Assembly (NCBI GenBank): GCA_964019425.1
Contig: OZ025780.1
Location: forward strand, 204,001-268,000
Length of the DNA stretch: 64,000 nucleotides
Source of the DNA: Flectonema sp. DT1601
Lineage: Eukaryota; Euglenozoa; Diplonemea; Diplonemida; Diplonemidae
Direction of reading: 5' to 3'
Position numbers and translations under genes: made by a program. Below are positions 8,394-18,379 of this stretch, piece after piece. Positions within the stretch are counted from its first letter, which is position 1, and the number at the start of each line of letters is the position of its first letter. The notes under the pieces were generated by a model. That model was not told the origin of the DNA. It saw only the letters and a list, made by a program, of their open reading frames with translations, and did not search any database.

Positions 8394-11300
8394 ATGGATA
8401 GTGATGACGACGTATTTGTTCTCCCCTCAAGCGATGAGGATTTCATAATTGAGAGTAACGACTCCGGAAGAAGTGAATCAGATTTCATAATCAACAGCAG
8501 TGACGACAACATCAAAGAAGGAAGCAGTGATGAAAATTTCAGCATAGAAAGTGATGACAGTGCGAAAGCTGAGAACAGCAAAGTAAATCTCAACATAAAA
8601 CAAGTGAAGTCGGACACAGCTGAAGAGGAAGAAGACGAAGCCCAGCCCACAGATATGCTCACTATGTTGAAACAAATCAAAAAGACACCTGACGTAAACA
8701 CCCGCCAAGAAGCACCACTGACAGGTGTTGCTTCAGAATCTATCCAAGGGAGCGAAGAAGAGACACCAGACATTCTTAGCATGTTGAAACAGGTAAACAC
8801 GCGTACTGATTCAGATGCCCCGCGGAAACCATCCCTGTTGGGAACTCAAAGTATTTCACCAAGTACTACTACGGAACATGTTATTGACGAGACCCCAATA
8901 GAAGATGAACCTACAGACATGCTCAGTATGCTAAAAGAGGTAAAGATTAGTACCGATCCTGACCACCAGAGTCAGGCAACCGTTGTGAGCCCAGTGCCTG
9001 ATGATGAGGAGGAGGACAACAAAATCCAACCCACAGACATGCTCAGTATGCTAAAGAAAGTGAACGGGAGTACCGATCCTGACCACCAGAGTCAGGCAAC
9101 TGTCGTAAGCCCATTGAGTGAAGAAGAGACACCAGACATTCTTAGCATGTTGAAACAGGTAAACACGCGTACTGATTCAGATGCCCCGCGGAAACCATCC
9201 CTGTTGAGAACTCAAAGTATTTCACCAAGTACTACTACGGAACATGTTATTGACGAGACCCCAATAGAAGATGAACCTACAGACATGCTCAGTATGCTAA
9301 AAGAGGTAAAGATTAGTACCGATCCTGACCACCAGAGTCAGGCAACCGTTGTAAGCCCAGTGCCTGATGATGAGGAGGAGGAGAACAAAATCCAACCCAC
9401 AGACATGCTCAGTATGTTGAAACAAATCAAGAAGACACCATCTGATACTCGAACCAAATCAATTCGAAGTAGCGAAGACGATGAGATATCGGAGGGTAGT
9501 TCTGCGCACATAAAACTATTTGATGATGACACAAAGGAAGTGAAACAGGCGACTGAACCATCTCTGTTAATCCCTACAGAAGTGAGAGTTCAAGAATTAG
9601 TAACAGCGGAGGAAATAAATAGAAACTTATTGCAGCCTACTGATAGTTTGTTACATCTAATTCAAGTTTGGGAAGTCCTACAGAGAAGTCATATCGAGAT
9701 TACTATCTTAGCGGATGTATTCAATTTGATGGAATATTTAAATATTCAGTTTACGTTAACACAAAATATTATTTGTAACGAATCGAGTCGGATGGCAATA
9801 TTGCAACGAGAAAGTTGCGTCAGAAATGAGATTTTATCGGCGTTCGAAGATGAGTTTCATTTTGTTTGTTTGTTACGAAATCAACAACAAGCGGTTGTGT
9901 TGCTAACTATGAAAGAGGATTGCATAAGAAGAGGAATCTTATCGAATTGTGATGATAGCTTTGAGTATGTCAACTATTTGCAGGTACAAAAACAGTCAAC
10001 AGTTCTGTTAAGGCAACAAGAAATTCACCTGAGATTGGAATTATTTGAAGAAAGTCAGTACGAGCACGAAGTGTTAAGGTACACTGAAGAAGAGCGCCGT
10101 GTTGAAATTGAAAATAGAAGAAATCTAAAATCAAACATGAGGAAGAAGACTACTATCGCTGAGAGGATTTCAGCAGAATTCCGAACTGTCTCCTTCACTG
10201 ATGCCACCACTGGAGTGGCTGCCGGGTTATGTATTGTAGCTGTAGCACTCACTAGGCCTTCAATCGGATTTCAGAGACACTCTGCTGCTAGAATACTACA
10301 GAGGATGCACAGATGTGTTTCTTCAAAAGCGATGATTAAAAAATTACGTCAAAACCGGGAACATCACCTCACTCAAAAGGAACATTCTCAAATCCGATCT
10401 TTCTCTGCCACAGTAGTTCAGTCACTGTACAGGTCTTGGGTTGCCGTGAAAGAAGTAAACACAATGCGTAACAGGTGGAACAGTGCCATTAAAATTCAGA
10501 GACGTTGTCGGATTTTCCTTCGCGAGTTGAAAACTTCGAGGGAAAAAGTAAAAATTAGGAACCTGGAAAACATTACTACCAGGCTAAGAACAGAGGTCGC
10601 CCAACTAAATAATCAGATTAACGTACGAGAAGAGACCATTAGGCAGCTTCTCAGGGAGAGAGAACCGACTTCGGAGAATTTAATTTTTACGGAGATCGCG
10701 AAGTTGAGTAACTCACTGCAAGTAGAACATCACTCACTTCGGTTTTTGGAATCAAAATTTGAGGAGTTTACGGGTTCGTTTTTTGATTGGAAAAGAGAAT
10801 GCAACGATCATCCTCATGTATCAGAGAGAGATGTGTCTTTTAGGAATTCGAGTAAGAACTATTGGACCGAGTCACGACCACAATCCTCAATTAATCACAA
10901 TGTGACCACTCAATCAGTCAGAGGATCTGTTCCGATTTCAGCATGGAATGCACGGCCTTCTGAGGAGCCTGTTCTGGTAACTGGTCAGGTACCTGAAGAC
11001 ACCCATTTGGTAAACTTAAAAAGCAAGAATTCATCTATGGGCGGTAGTCGGGAACCGTTAGCCTGGAATGAGAGCAGAGTGTCCAGCGGTGACATAAAAC
11101 AGAAGCGACAGACTCCTCAAAGTGATGTCAGTTGTAGTCACAATACATCATATTACACTGCTCGTAGTCCTATAGTTGATGTTAATGAAAGTTTCACTAG
11201 TACTCCAGACGATGGTTGGTTGGGTGGAGACACTTCCGCCGATAGTATCCACAGTGTGACTCAGCGTGATAATTATCTTTTTGAACGGGTTCCCCTTCCG

Positions 11301-11453
11301 ACACAGACATCCGTAAAGTTTGGAGTGAAAAAAAAACTTCCCACCGGACAGAAGCCACAGAAGAGTACTTCCGAGACTCCGAAATCGTCAGCTCTACTAA
11401 CAGCTGCACTGATTTATGGATCGAAGGTATTGGAGAGGAATGGAGGATTTTAA
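8394..11453 (+). CDS. acidic repeat, IQ-motif and coiled-coil protein
   Basis: A 1019-aa intronless gene. Residues 1-60 are very acidic (Asp/Ser-rich). Residues ~85-365 carry seven copies of a short motif, (P)TDMLSMLK(Q/E)V or TPDILSMLKQV, spaced by acidic or Ser-rich linkers; a weaker eighth (PTDSLLHLIQV) follows near 420. Residues 467-571 form three ~35-aa helical repeats. Three IQ-like segments follow (about 630-650, 669-688 and 695-718, the last with IKIQRRCRIFLREL), then a coiled coil (723-760) and a Ser/Pro-rich tail. IQ motifs usually bind calmodulin or EF-hand proteins, so a calcium-linked cytoskeletal scaffold is plausible. No named family is recognised. Two ~306-bp blocks within it are near-identical. 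Confidence 0.85.
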   Translation: MDSDDDVFVLPSSDEDFIIESNDSGRSESDFIINSSDDNIKEGSSDENFSIESDDSAKAENSKVNLNIKQVKSDTAEEEEDEAQPTDMLTMLKQIKKTPDVNTRQEAPLTGVASESIQGSEEETPDILSMLKQVNTRTDSDAPRKPSLLGTQSISPSTTTEHVIDETPIEDEPTDMLSMLKEVKISTDPDHQSQATVVSPVPDDEEEDNKIQPTDMLSMLKKVNGSTDPDHQSQATVVSPLSEEETPDILSMLKQVNTRTDSDAPRKPSLLRTQSISPSTTTEHVIDETPIEDEPTDMLSMLKEVKISTDPDHQSQATVVSPVPDDEEEENKIQPTDMLSMLKQIKKTPSDTRTKSIRSSEDDEISEGSSAHIKLFDDDTKEVKQATEPSLLIPTEVRVQELVTAEEINRNLLQPTDSLLHLIQVWEVLQRSHIEITILADVFNLMEYLNIQFTLTQNIICNESSRMAILQRESCVRNEILSAFEDEFHFVCLLRNQQQAVVLLTMKEDCIRRGILSNCDDSFEYVNYLQVQKQSTVLLRQQEIHLRLELFEESQYEHEVLRYTEEERRVEIENRRNLKSNMRKKTTIAERISAEFRTVSFTDATTGVAAGLCIVAVALTRPSIGFQRHSAARILQRMHRCVSSKAMIKKLRQNREHHLTQKEHSQIRSFSATVVQSLYRSWVAVKEVNTMRNRWNSAIKIQRRCRIFLRELKTSREKVKIRNLENITTRLRTEVAQLNNQINVREETIRQLLREREPTSENLIFTEIAKLSNSLQVEHHSLRFLESKFEEFTGSFFDWKRECNDHPHVSERDVSFRNSSKNYWTESRPQSSINHNVTTQSVRGSVPISAWNARPSEEPVLVTGQVPEDTHLVNLKSKNSSMGGSREPLAWNESRVSSGDIKQKRQTPQSDVSCSHNTSYYTARSPIVDVNESFTSTPDDGWLGGDTSADSIHSVTQRDNYLFERVPLPTQTSVKFGVKKKLPTGQKPQKSTSETPKSSALLTAALIYGSKVLERNGGF
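8754..9425 (+). repeat. in-frame duplication of a ~306-bp coding block
   Basis: 8754-9060 and 9120-9425 are almost identical at the DNA level, including synonymous sites. The offset is 366 bp, an exact multiple of three, so the duplication extends the motif array without a frame break. Each block encodes one TPDILSMLKQV, one EPTDMLSMLKEV and one QPTDMLSMLK motif. Confidence 0.9.
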
Positions 11454-12126
11454 TAAGTAGTTGATTGCTTATAATGTTAAAGTCTTACTTACTTTTATTT
11501 TGTTTTATTTTTTACTTAAACAAGTTGTCAGTTTTTATTTGCATATTTCTCTGCAGGCCTACTACGAGGCCCGTGAGATTCTTTTTTTTGATATTTTTTT
11601 TTTTTTCAAATCTCGTCTGTCTTTTGTTCGCAGAGGTGGATCAGTTTATTGTTTATCTTCACTCTGTGAAGTGTAAAGAAAATCACGAGTCAATGCGTTC
11701 AGCGTATTTTGACTCCCGCAGTAGTTTGTTCCTTTTAGTAGTATATTGTAACTTTGTTTTGTTTAATGTGCGATAGGCAACTTGTCAGTTTTATGATCAG
11801 ACCCTGGAAAGAGTTCAAATTATCAAACGGAGCTTTGATGGTTACTATGTTACCTGGAGTCGTTGTTTTTTTTAAGAAAATTTCTTTTTTTCTTATTTAT
11901 CTCAAGGCTAACCCTTACGGGATCACCTTTTTGTGTTAGATATTGTTTTGTGATTAGTTGGCTTCGTGGGGGTAACCCAGACAACGCGTTTTGAGGAATA
12001 TATGTCAACACACAGTTTGGGAGATAAGAAGCAAGTGAGTATATGTTCTACTTTATTTCACATCCACTAAAAACAATTCATTTCTCTCCCCCAAAACAGT
12101 ATTATAATAAGTAATCGAGTTGGTAA
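11454..12126. other. intergenic, nothing recognised
   Basis: T-rich spacer. A pyrimidine tract ending in CAG at 12099 (tctctcccccaaaacag) lies 27 bases before the next start codon and could be a 3' splice or leader-acceptor site. Confidence 0.4.
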
Positions 12127-13128
12127 ATGTTTGTTACGTTCTTCGTATTCATTTTGCTGGTGGAGGTTTCCGCAGCGGATCTCATTTTTCTAAGCGACGC
12201 TGGAATTCACATTTCTGACGATGAAGGAAATAAAAAAGATCTATACATCTTTTCTGATGAAGAAAGTAAGAGAATGGTACCAGCTGATAGATGTGGGCTA
12301 GTCGTTGACATGGTAAGAGGTAATGTAATGTGGGCATCAACTCGTGAAGTAGATATTGCGATAGAAGCAGAGATATGGGGATTTCCTTTAAATCCAAAAA
12401 GTAGTGATCATCCGAAACTAGTTGCAATGTTAGACAAACACAGAGCATTCGGTTTAGCAGTAGATACATTGGAAGGAAACATTTATTTGAGTACATTCTC
12501 GGTACGTGGGATTCGAATCTTTCGAGTCGAAGATTATAATTCAAAATGGGATCATCAAATTCAACTTCGCGATAAATATTTTGATGCTGAAGGTAATGAT
12601 GAAGGTGGAACCTTAGCAATCAGAGATCGCACTCTATACATGAGTGGTACTGATACACTTAGAAATCCTATAGGAAGAATTCTCTCTTGGGATTTAGATG
12701 GCGAATCTCGAGTGAAGGCGATCTCAGATAAGGAAGTTGCTGATGAATTGCTTCCGGGATTCACAGGAACTCTACTTCTACCTGAGTACAGTAATGAATT
12801 GATGTTTCTCATTGAAGGTGATCTCGATGAGAGTCAACCTGATACTCTTTATCAGTTCCATCCGTTCGCTTTAATTGATGTGGAGATTCCTCCTTTCTCA
12901 CGTCCAACAACAACTGATTCGGCAACACCACAACCTAACATTGCAACTCCTAGAGAGGGAATTCTAATTGCCGCTTCTCATTCTGAATTAATATCATTCG
13001 ACTTGTCCACTTCAAATCACATTCGTTCTGTCTTCTATTCTGCTACCCCTACCGAAACTCGTGGAAGGGGTCTCGGGCCTGTTATTAGCTATTCTCCGGA
13101 TAAAAACCAGTACCATGACGATCTTTAG
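12127..13128 (+). CDS. secreted beta-propeller protein, stalkless paralogue
   Basis: 333 aa. Signal peptide at residues 1-17 (MFVTFFVFILLVEVSAA), then repeated units such as CGLVVDMVRGNVMWAS and FGLAVDTLEGNIYLST, the pattern of a YWTD/NHL-like six-bladed propeller. It is a paralogue of the gene at 16171: the two align through the whole propeller, including CGLVVD and the final GLGP/DLGP segment. This copy stops just where its paralogue enters a PT-rich stalk, and it has no transmembrane helix, so the product is predicted to be soluble and secreted. I found no splice path to a downstream stalk exon. The ligand is unknown; LDL-receptor-type propellers bind proteins. Confidence 0.8.
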   Translation: MFVTFFVFILLVEVSAADLIFLSDAGIHISDDEGNKKDLYIFSDEESKRMVPADRCGLVVDMVRGNVMWASTREVDIAIEAEIWGFPLNPKSSDHPKLVAMLDKHRAFGLAVDTLEGNIYLSTFSVRGIRIFRVEDYNSKWDHQIQLRDKYFDAEGNDEGGTLAIRDRTLYMSGTDTLRNPIGRILSWDLDGESRVKAISDKEVADELLPGFTGTLLLPEYSNELMFLIEGDLDESQPDTLYQFHPFALIDVEIPPFSRPTTTDSATPQPNIATPREGILIAASHSELISFDLSTSNHIRSVFYSATPTETRGRGLGPVISYSPDKNQYHDDL

Positions 13129-14615
13129 AAGTGGTATTGGAAATGTATTGTTCTTCATACTGCCAGGAAGAGGGGGAAAAAAAAAAAAATTAGAAAAAAA
13201 AAAAAAATCGAAGCGATGGCGGAAATCCTTTGACTTATTTACCTCTGTGCAAAAACTGGCTCGGAATAGAACAAAGAGCATTCTCCGTTTATTTTGATGG
13301 GGCGTGTTTTTTCTATTGTAGTGTGAGGGATGATGTGAGCTTCTCTCTTATCCCTGCTGGAAAAAAATAAAAATAAAAAATAAAAAATAAAAATAAAATT
13401 AAAAAAAAATTGCAAACCTGAGTGATATACTTTTTTTTTTCAGTTACAGTAAATATGAAAATTAAAAATTTAAATGTTAAATAAAACATTCAGATTTCGG
13501 AAAATGACAGGCAGCATCAGAAGCTTGATCACTGCGCGTCCCCCCTTACACAAACCCGCTGGTGGGATATGTTTATTTTTTTTTTTTATTTCACACCAAA
13601 AAAAAAAAAAATCATTCTCAGGCTCATGTTCTCTATTTTTATTATTATTTATTTTTTTTTTTTTTGAATTGAATCGAACTATTGCATCAGCGTAAATAGG
13701 GACAATTTATCCCTGGGGAACAAAAAAGGAAGGTTTTTGTCACAATAGAAACGAAAAAAAAAAAAAAACGATTTGTTTTTTTTTTTTCCTTCTTTCTTTT
13801 TTTCTTTTTTGATACAGATCGTTTTTGATTGTGTTGTCGTTGTGTTTTTTCCTATTCACAATTTTATTGAACAAAAAAAAAAAAAAAGAACAAAAAAAAA
13901 AAAAAAAAAAACTCAAATTTTTGTCAAAATTGAAAAGAATATTTGTTTACCCAGTTGACATATAATTCAACAGTCCATGCTGAGTCTTCGGGAACGGTTA
14001 CGGATTGTGTCCTCTCTGTTGTTGTGAGTTACCCTCATAGAGAACTCATAATATACAGTAACTTTGGATTATTAATAACTAATAAACTCACATATTCTAA
14101 CTACCAGTCACTATCTAAAAAAAAAAAAAAAAAAAAATCACACTGAACAGGTATTATAGATATTTTATTGTGCGGATGTTTTTTTTTTGCAAGTATTTTT
14201 TTCTTCTTCTTCTTCTCTTCTCTTCTCTTTTTTTTTTTTTTTTTTCCCGTTTCTCGTAATTTAATACTTTGGATTAGAGAGGGTTATGAATTGAATGTAA
14301 AAATTAATTCTGTTTTTTTTTTTTTTTTTTTTTTTTTTTTTGGGTTAACCTCTCTGTTAGGTTGGTAGAACCTATGTAGTTGAGACCAAGAACCGTTGGT
14401 TTGAAGTTAGGCAGCCTTCCAGTCCAAAGAATCATTGGTTTGGTTTTTGCGAGAGAAAGATCTTCTTTATCACAACATTAAAAAATTAAATGGTCCGATG
14501 AACGGAAATTAAGATAGATATTCGTACCGTCGTATTAACATTCTCTTCGAATCATCGATCTTAATTTTTTTTTTACTTTTTTTCTCGGGTTTGACCAAAG
14601 TATTTTTTGAGCTGG

Positions 14616-14647
<32 letters not shown>

Positions 14648-16170
14648 GACCTAGCCTTTACTAAGTGTTTTTTTTGATTAAAAAATGATCTCACATTCAA
14701 CAGCTGGAATTTTATAGGCTGAAGGATTATTATTTTTTTTTTTTTTTTTAATTTTATTTTTGTTTTATTGAGAGCACTTTATCTTTTTCTCTCGATTGCT
14801 ACCTGATACAAAATACAGAGCCACTGCGGTACTCTTTGTTATCTTTATAGTACCCTCTTCGTCTTTTCGTTTTTTTTTTTCTTCTTTGTTGCCATCTTTG
14901 TTTTACTTTACGGGCTTAGTAAAAAAAAATTTTTAGAAAATTTTCCCAAAAATTCTCTCTTTTTGTTATTTTTGTTTATTTCCACTCCGAAGCAGTCTTA
15001 TGGACCTTGCCGTGTTCCCCCCTCCCCCTTTTTCCATTCGTAGGCTCTTGATTGAGAACATTCCCTAACTTGGGATTCGCCGCTTTATGTAGTGTGTTTT
15101 TTGCTTTGTGTTTAAAAAATGTGTGAAAAAAAAAAAAAAAAAAAAAAAAAGAATCAATTTAATGTAGTGAACTGTGGAGTAATTGAGCATTTTTATTTTT
15201 ATTTTTATTGGTTTTTTTTTTTTTTTTTTTGTCTTTTTCCCATTCATTAGGAGGAAGTTTTATCAGAAGAACGCTTAAAAAAAAATAAAGATAAAAATAA
15301 TAATAAGAACATAGCAACAGTGGGCATGTCAGAGATTATTAGTTTCGGGTTTCTTTTTCTTTTTCTTTTTTCTTTTTTCTTTTTTTTTTGTTTTAATTCT
15401 CCCTTTTAAGCACCGATCGATTAGCAAACAAACCAGGGTATCATTTTATTCTAATCACCCTTTGTTGTTTCAAAAAAAAAAAAACAAAAAAAAAAAAAAA
15501 AAAAAAAAGGAACAAGGGAGGGCTTCAATGCTTATATTTTAATTTATTTAGAATGTTTTTAAATACTATTTTTGTATAGTTATTTTAAGCCTTGGCACCA
15601 GTTGGACTCGATTACGGTTTTTTTTTGTGTGCAACAGTTAAGCTTTGTTCTTTTTTTTTTTTTTTTTTTTTACTTTTCATCAAATTTACGGGACTTTTTT
15701 GTCAACTTTTCTCCGTTCACTTCTTTCTTGAAAACACTTTTCTAGAAAGACAAAATTTACGACCACATACGATAACGATTTCATGGGATGACGAACTTAG
15801 AACAGAAATACAGTTGAGTGTGTTACAGCCTCTCTAATGGAGGGAAAAAAAAAAAAAAAAAAAGAAGCCAAAAAAAAAAAAAAAAAAAATGTTGTTGCTT
15901 GTTTGTAATCGTCGAAGCGAGATATGTTTTCGACTAGTTCGATCCCAGGTGGATCAATTTTCTGAAGTATACATGTTTTTTTTTTACTCAAATTTTATTT
16001 TTATTATTGTCAGGATGAATATTATGATGAAACAAAGAGCGAGAGCAGCTTACAATACTTTCAAAAAGGATCATTTACCACGATCTGTTCCTTTGGTAGT
16101 CATCTGACCAATTCCACAGCGGGGGGTTATTTCAAATTATAAAACTTTAAAAATAAACTAAAAAAAGATA
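13129..16170. other. 3-kb spacer dense in poly-A/poly-T runs
   Basis: There is no gene I can support. Many homopolymer runs of 10 to more than 25 bases of both A and T occur (for example about 14311-14340, 14619-14645 and 15484-15508). The open frames are poly-Phe or poly-Lys artefacts. A patch at 14341-14460 (ggcagccttccagtccaaag) has ordinary complexity and faintly resembles the repeat family at 1510-3327. A TnCAG-like acceptor ends at 16119, 51 bases before the next ATG. Confidence 0.5.
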
Positions 16171-18379
16171 ATGTCGACATCCATACTGCGGGGAGTAGTA
16201 CTCGTGATATTCTGTATCATACACACACTGTCACAAGGAACTGGTTCGATTGTGTATGTGAGTAAGAAAGGACTTTATGCTGTGCTAGTTGACGGCTCAC
16301 AGCAAGTTAGAACTCTGTATGAATTTCCTGCATCAGAAGTTCACGAAGATATTTGTGGACTTGTTGTTGATTCACAATTAGGATTAGTATTGTGGGCAGA
16401 GACCTTCGAACAACCAACTTTTGAAGCAATTCTTTGGAAGATTTCTCTCAATCCAGTTGGTGGTGAGAAACCAAAGAAAGTAGCTTCGTACACTTCCATA
16501 TCTGCGAGAGTTTACGGATTGACAATTGACGAGACTACTAAGTCAGCATACATGACTTTCTTTATGTCTATCGGTGTTGATATGTTCAAACTTGACAACT
16601 ACGACACGGCAGACAACGTTGCCTTAAGTAAATCAACAAACAGTCATAGTGGTCGTAGAGTTTCAGGTCCTGTAACAGGATTCTCTCCAGTCTTTGCTAA
16701 TGGTGAAGTCTATGAGTCTGGAAGAGAAGATCGTAATGACTACTGCGATCTGCTACGAGTGAGTCCCAATCTCCAAGCACCAGTTCCTTTAGTTCAACCT
16801 AGAGCACTGCAATGGGAAGAAATGTGTGGACCTATCGTGTTTTCTAAATTAGATAATTTAATTTACTACGCAATGGGTGACGACTTAAATGATAATCACT
16901 TAGTCAGAGCTGATCCAACTGATACCAAACCTGCTGAACAGATGATGAATGTGGATATTCCGGAATTCTTACACGATCGTCCAGCAGTATTCTATACTGG
17001 TGCTGCGTGGCCTAATATCGCACCGATTGGAGATGCTGCTGGGTGGTTGGCAACCAATTCCGTGAGTGAAATCTTCTTATGGGACCTGACCGACCCAGCG
17101 GCACCCGTAAAGACAAAGATCTACACGGGATTAACTTCAGAAGGTGACTTGGGTCCAATTACATGGGCTGGGGATGTACCCCCACAGACAGAGTCCCCAA
17201 CGAAGGCTCCAACAGCAGTCCCTACTTCGAGTCCAATTAATATGACAACAGGAGTCCCGACAGAAGTTCCAACAATGCAGCCAGCAACTAATTCAACAAC
17301 TGATTCTCCAACTGGAGCTCCTTCTAATAATATGACTACTGCACCGACTTCAGCTCCTGGTGGTGCAACAAACTCAACACAAGCTCCAACAGTTGTCCCA
17401 CCAACACCTTCTCCTGCTGCGGCAGTATCCACTCAGGTCCCTGGCGCCAACAGTGCGCCTACTCCACAACCACCTTCCGATGATGGTATGCTTTGAGAAC
17501 TACATTATCTCTTTTTGTTTTTATCACTCACAAAAACTAAACCAAAACAGGAGTACCTCTTGGAATGATAATTGGAATATGTGCTGGTGTGATAGTTCTC
17601 TGTATACTCTTAGCACTAATACTCGTGTGTTACAAAAGAAAGAGTGACAAGGAGAAGATGGCTGTCAGACAACACGAGAGAGAAAGCCTTCTACAGGAGG
17701 CTCGCAACAGGTCAGCAGCAAAGGAAGCCGCAGAGAAAGAAGTGAGTTTGGTTGCGGTACCAGATCCGGAACCACCAAAGCCACCGACACCAGAACCTGT
17801 TGAGCCTGAACCAGTAGAGTCTGAGGATGAGAAAGAGATAGTACAAGATACGATTACTGTTGAGGAAATAACTCCAAACGTGGTACCTTCAAGAAATTCT
17901 TTACGCCATTCACTCGTCTATTGGAATGGCGATGAAAATTCTTCTCCTGTTCCTCCTTCCAGATCGTCTGTTCAATACTCTGAAGGGTCTCCAGTAGACG
18001 GATCGCTTCATCATCGTATTATTAGGATGTATGAAACTTATAATCCGGCAAAGATGGATACAATTGATGTGTTGAGAAACAAGTATGTGGAGTTCTTTTA
18101 TTATGATTCTTTCGAATAATAAATTTATTCAAAACCTAATAATCATCAGGTACGGAGACGAGGCTCTCCTTAAAACTCTCGTTGACAAATATGGTCCAGA
18201 GCCGGGGAACGCGAGTAGTGGAGCGATGAGTCCGCATTTCAGAAGCAGGTTTGTATTGTCTTTTTTTATCAACTGTGAATGAGATGGGAAGAAGAAATAA
18301 AACAAAACAAAAAAAAAACAGTATTGCAGGTGATTCTCTAGCATCTCCTTTACTGCAGTCAGAACACGCAACCGATTAG
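16171..18379 (+). CDS. propeller receptor with PT stalk and YNP-motif tail
   Basis: Spliced gene with introns 17486-17550, 18083-18149 and 18249-18321 (65-73 nt, GTATG or GTTTG...CAG), giving 667 aa. Order: signal peptide (about 1-23), YWTD/NHL-like propeller (24-345; CGLVVDSQLGLVLWAE), Pro/Thr stalk with PTxxPT units (about 348-435, likely O-glycosylated), one transmembrane helix (about 443-466, followed by CYKRK), and a cytoplasmic tail with Glu/Pro-rich sequence. A helical motif at ~595-634 contains MYETYNPAKMDTIDVL and ends VDKYGPEP. The third intron's acceptor was chosen because it restores frame to the stop at 18377. It is the full-length paralogue of the 12127 gene. A type I surface receptor is inferred; the motif joins correctly only after splicing, which supports the introns. 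Confidence 0.85.

Noticed and set aside
13061-16107. Many 60-100 codon frames rich in Phe or Lys
   Set aside because: They are translations of poly-T and poly-A runs.
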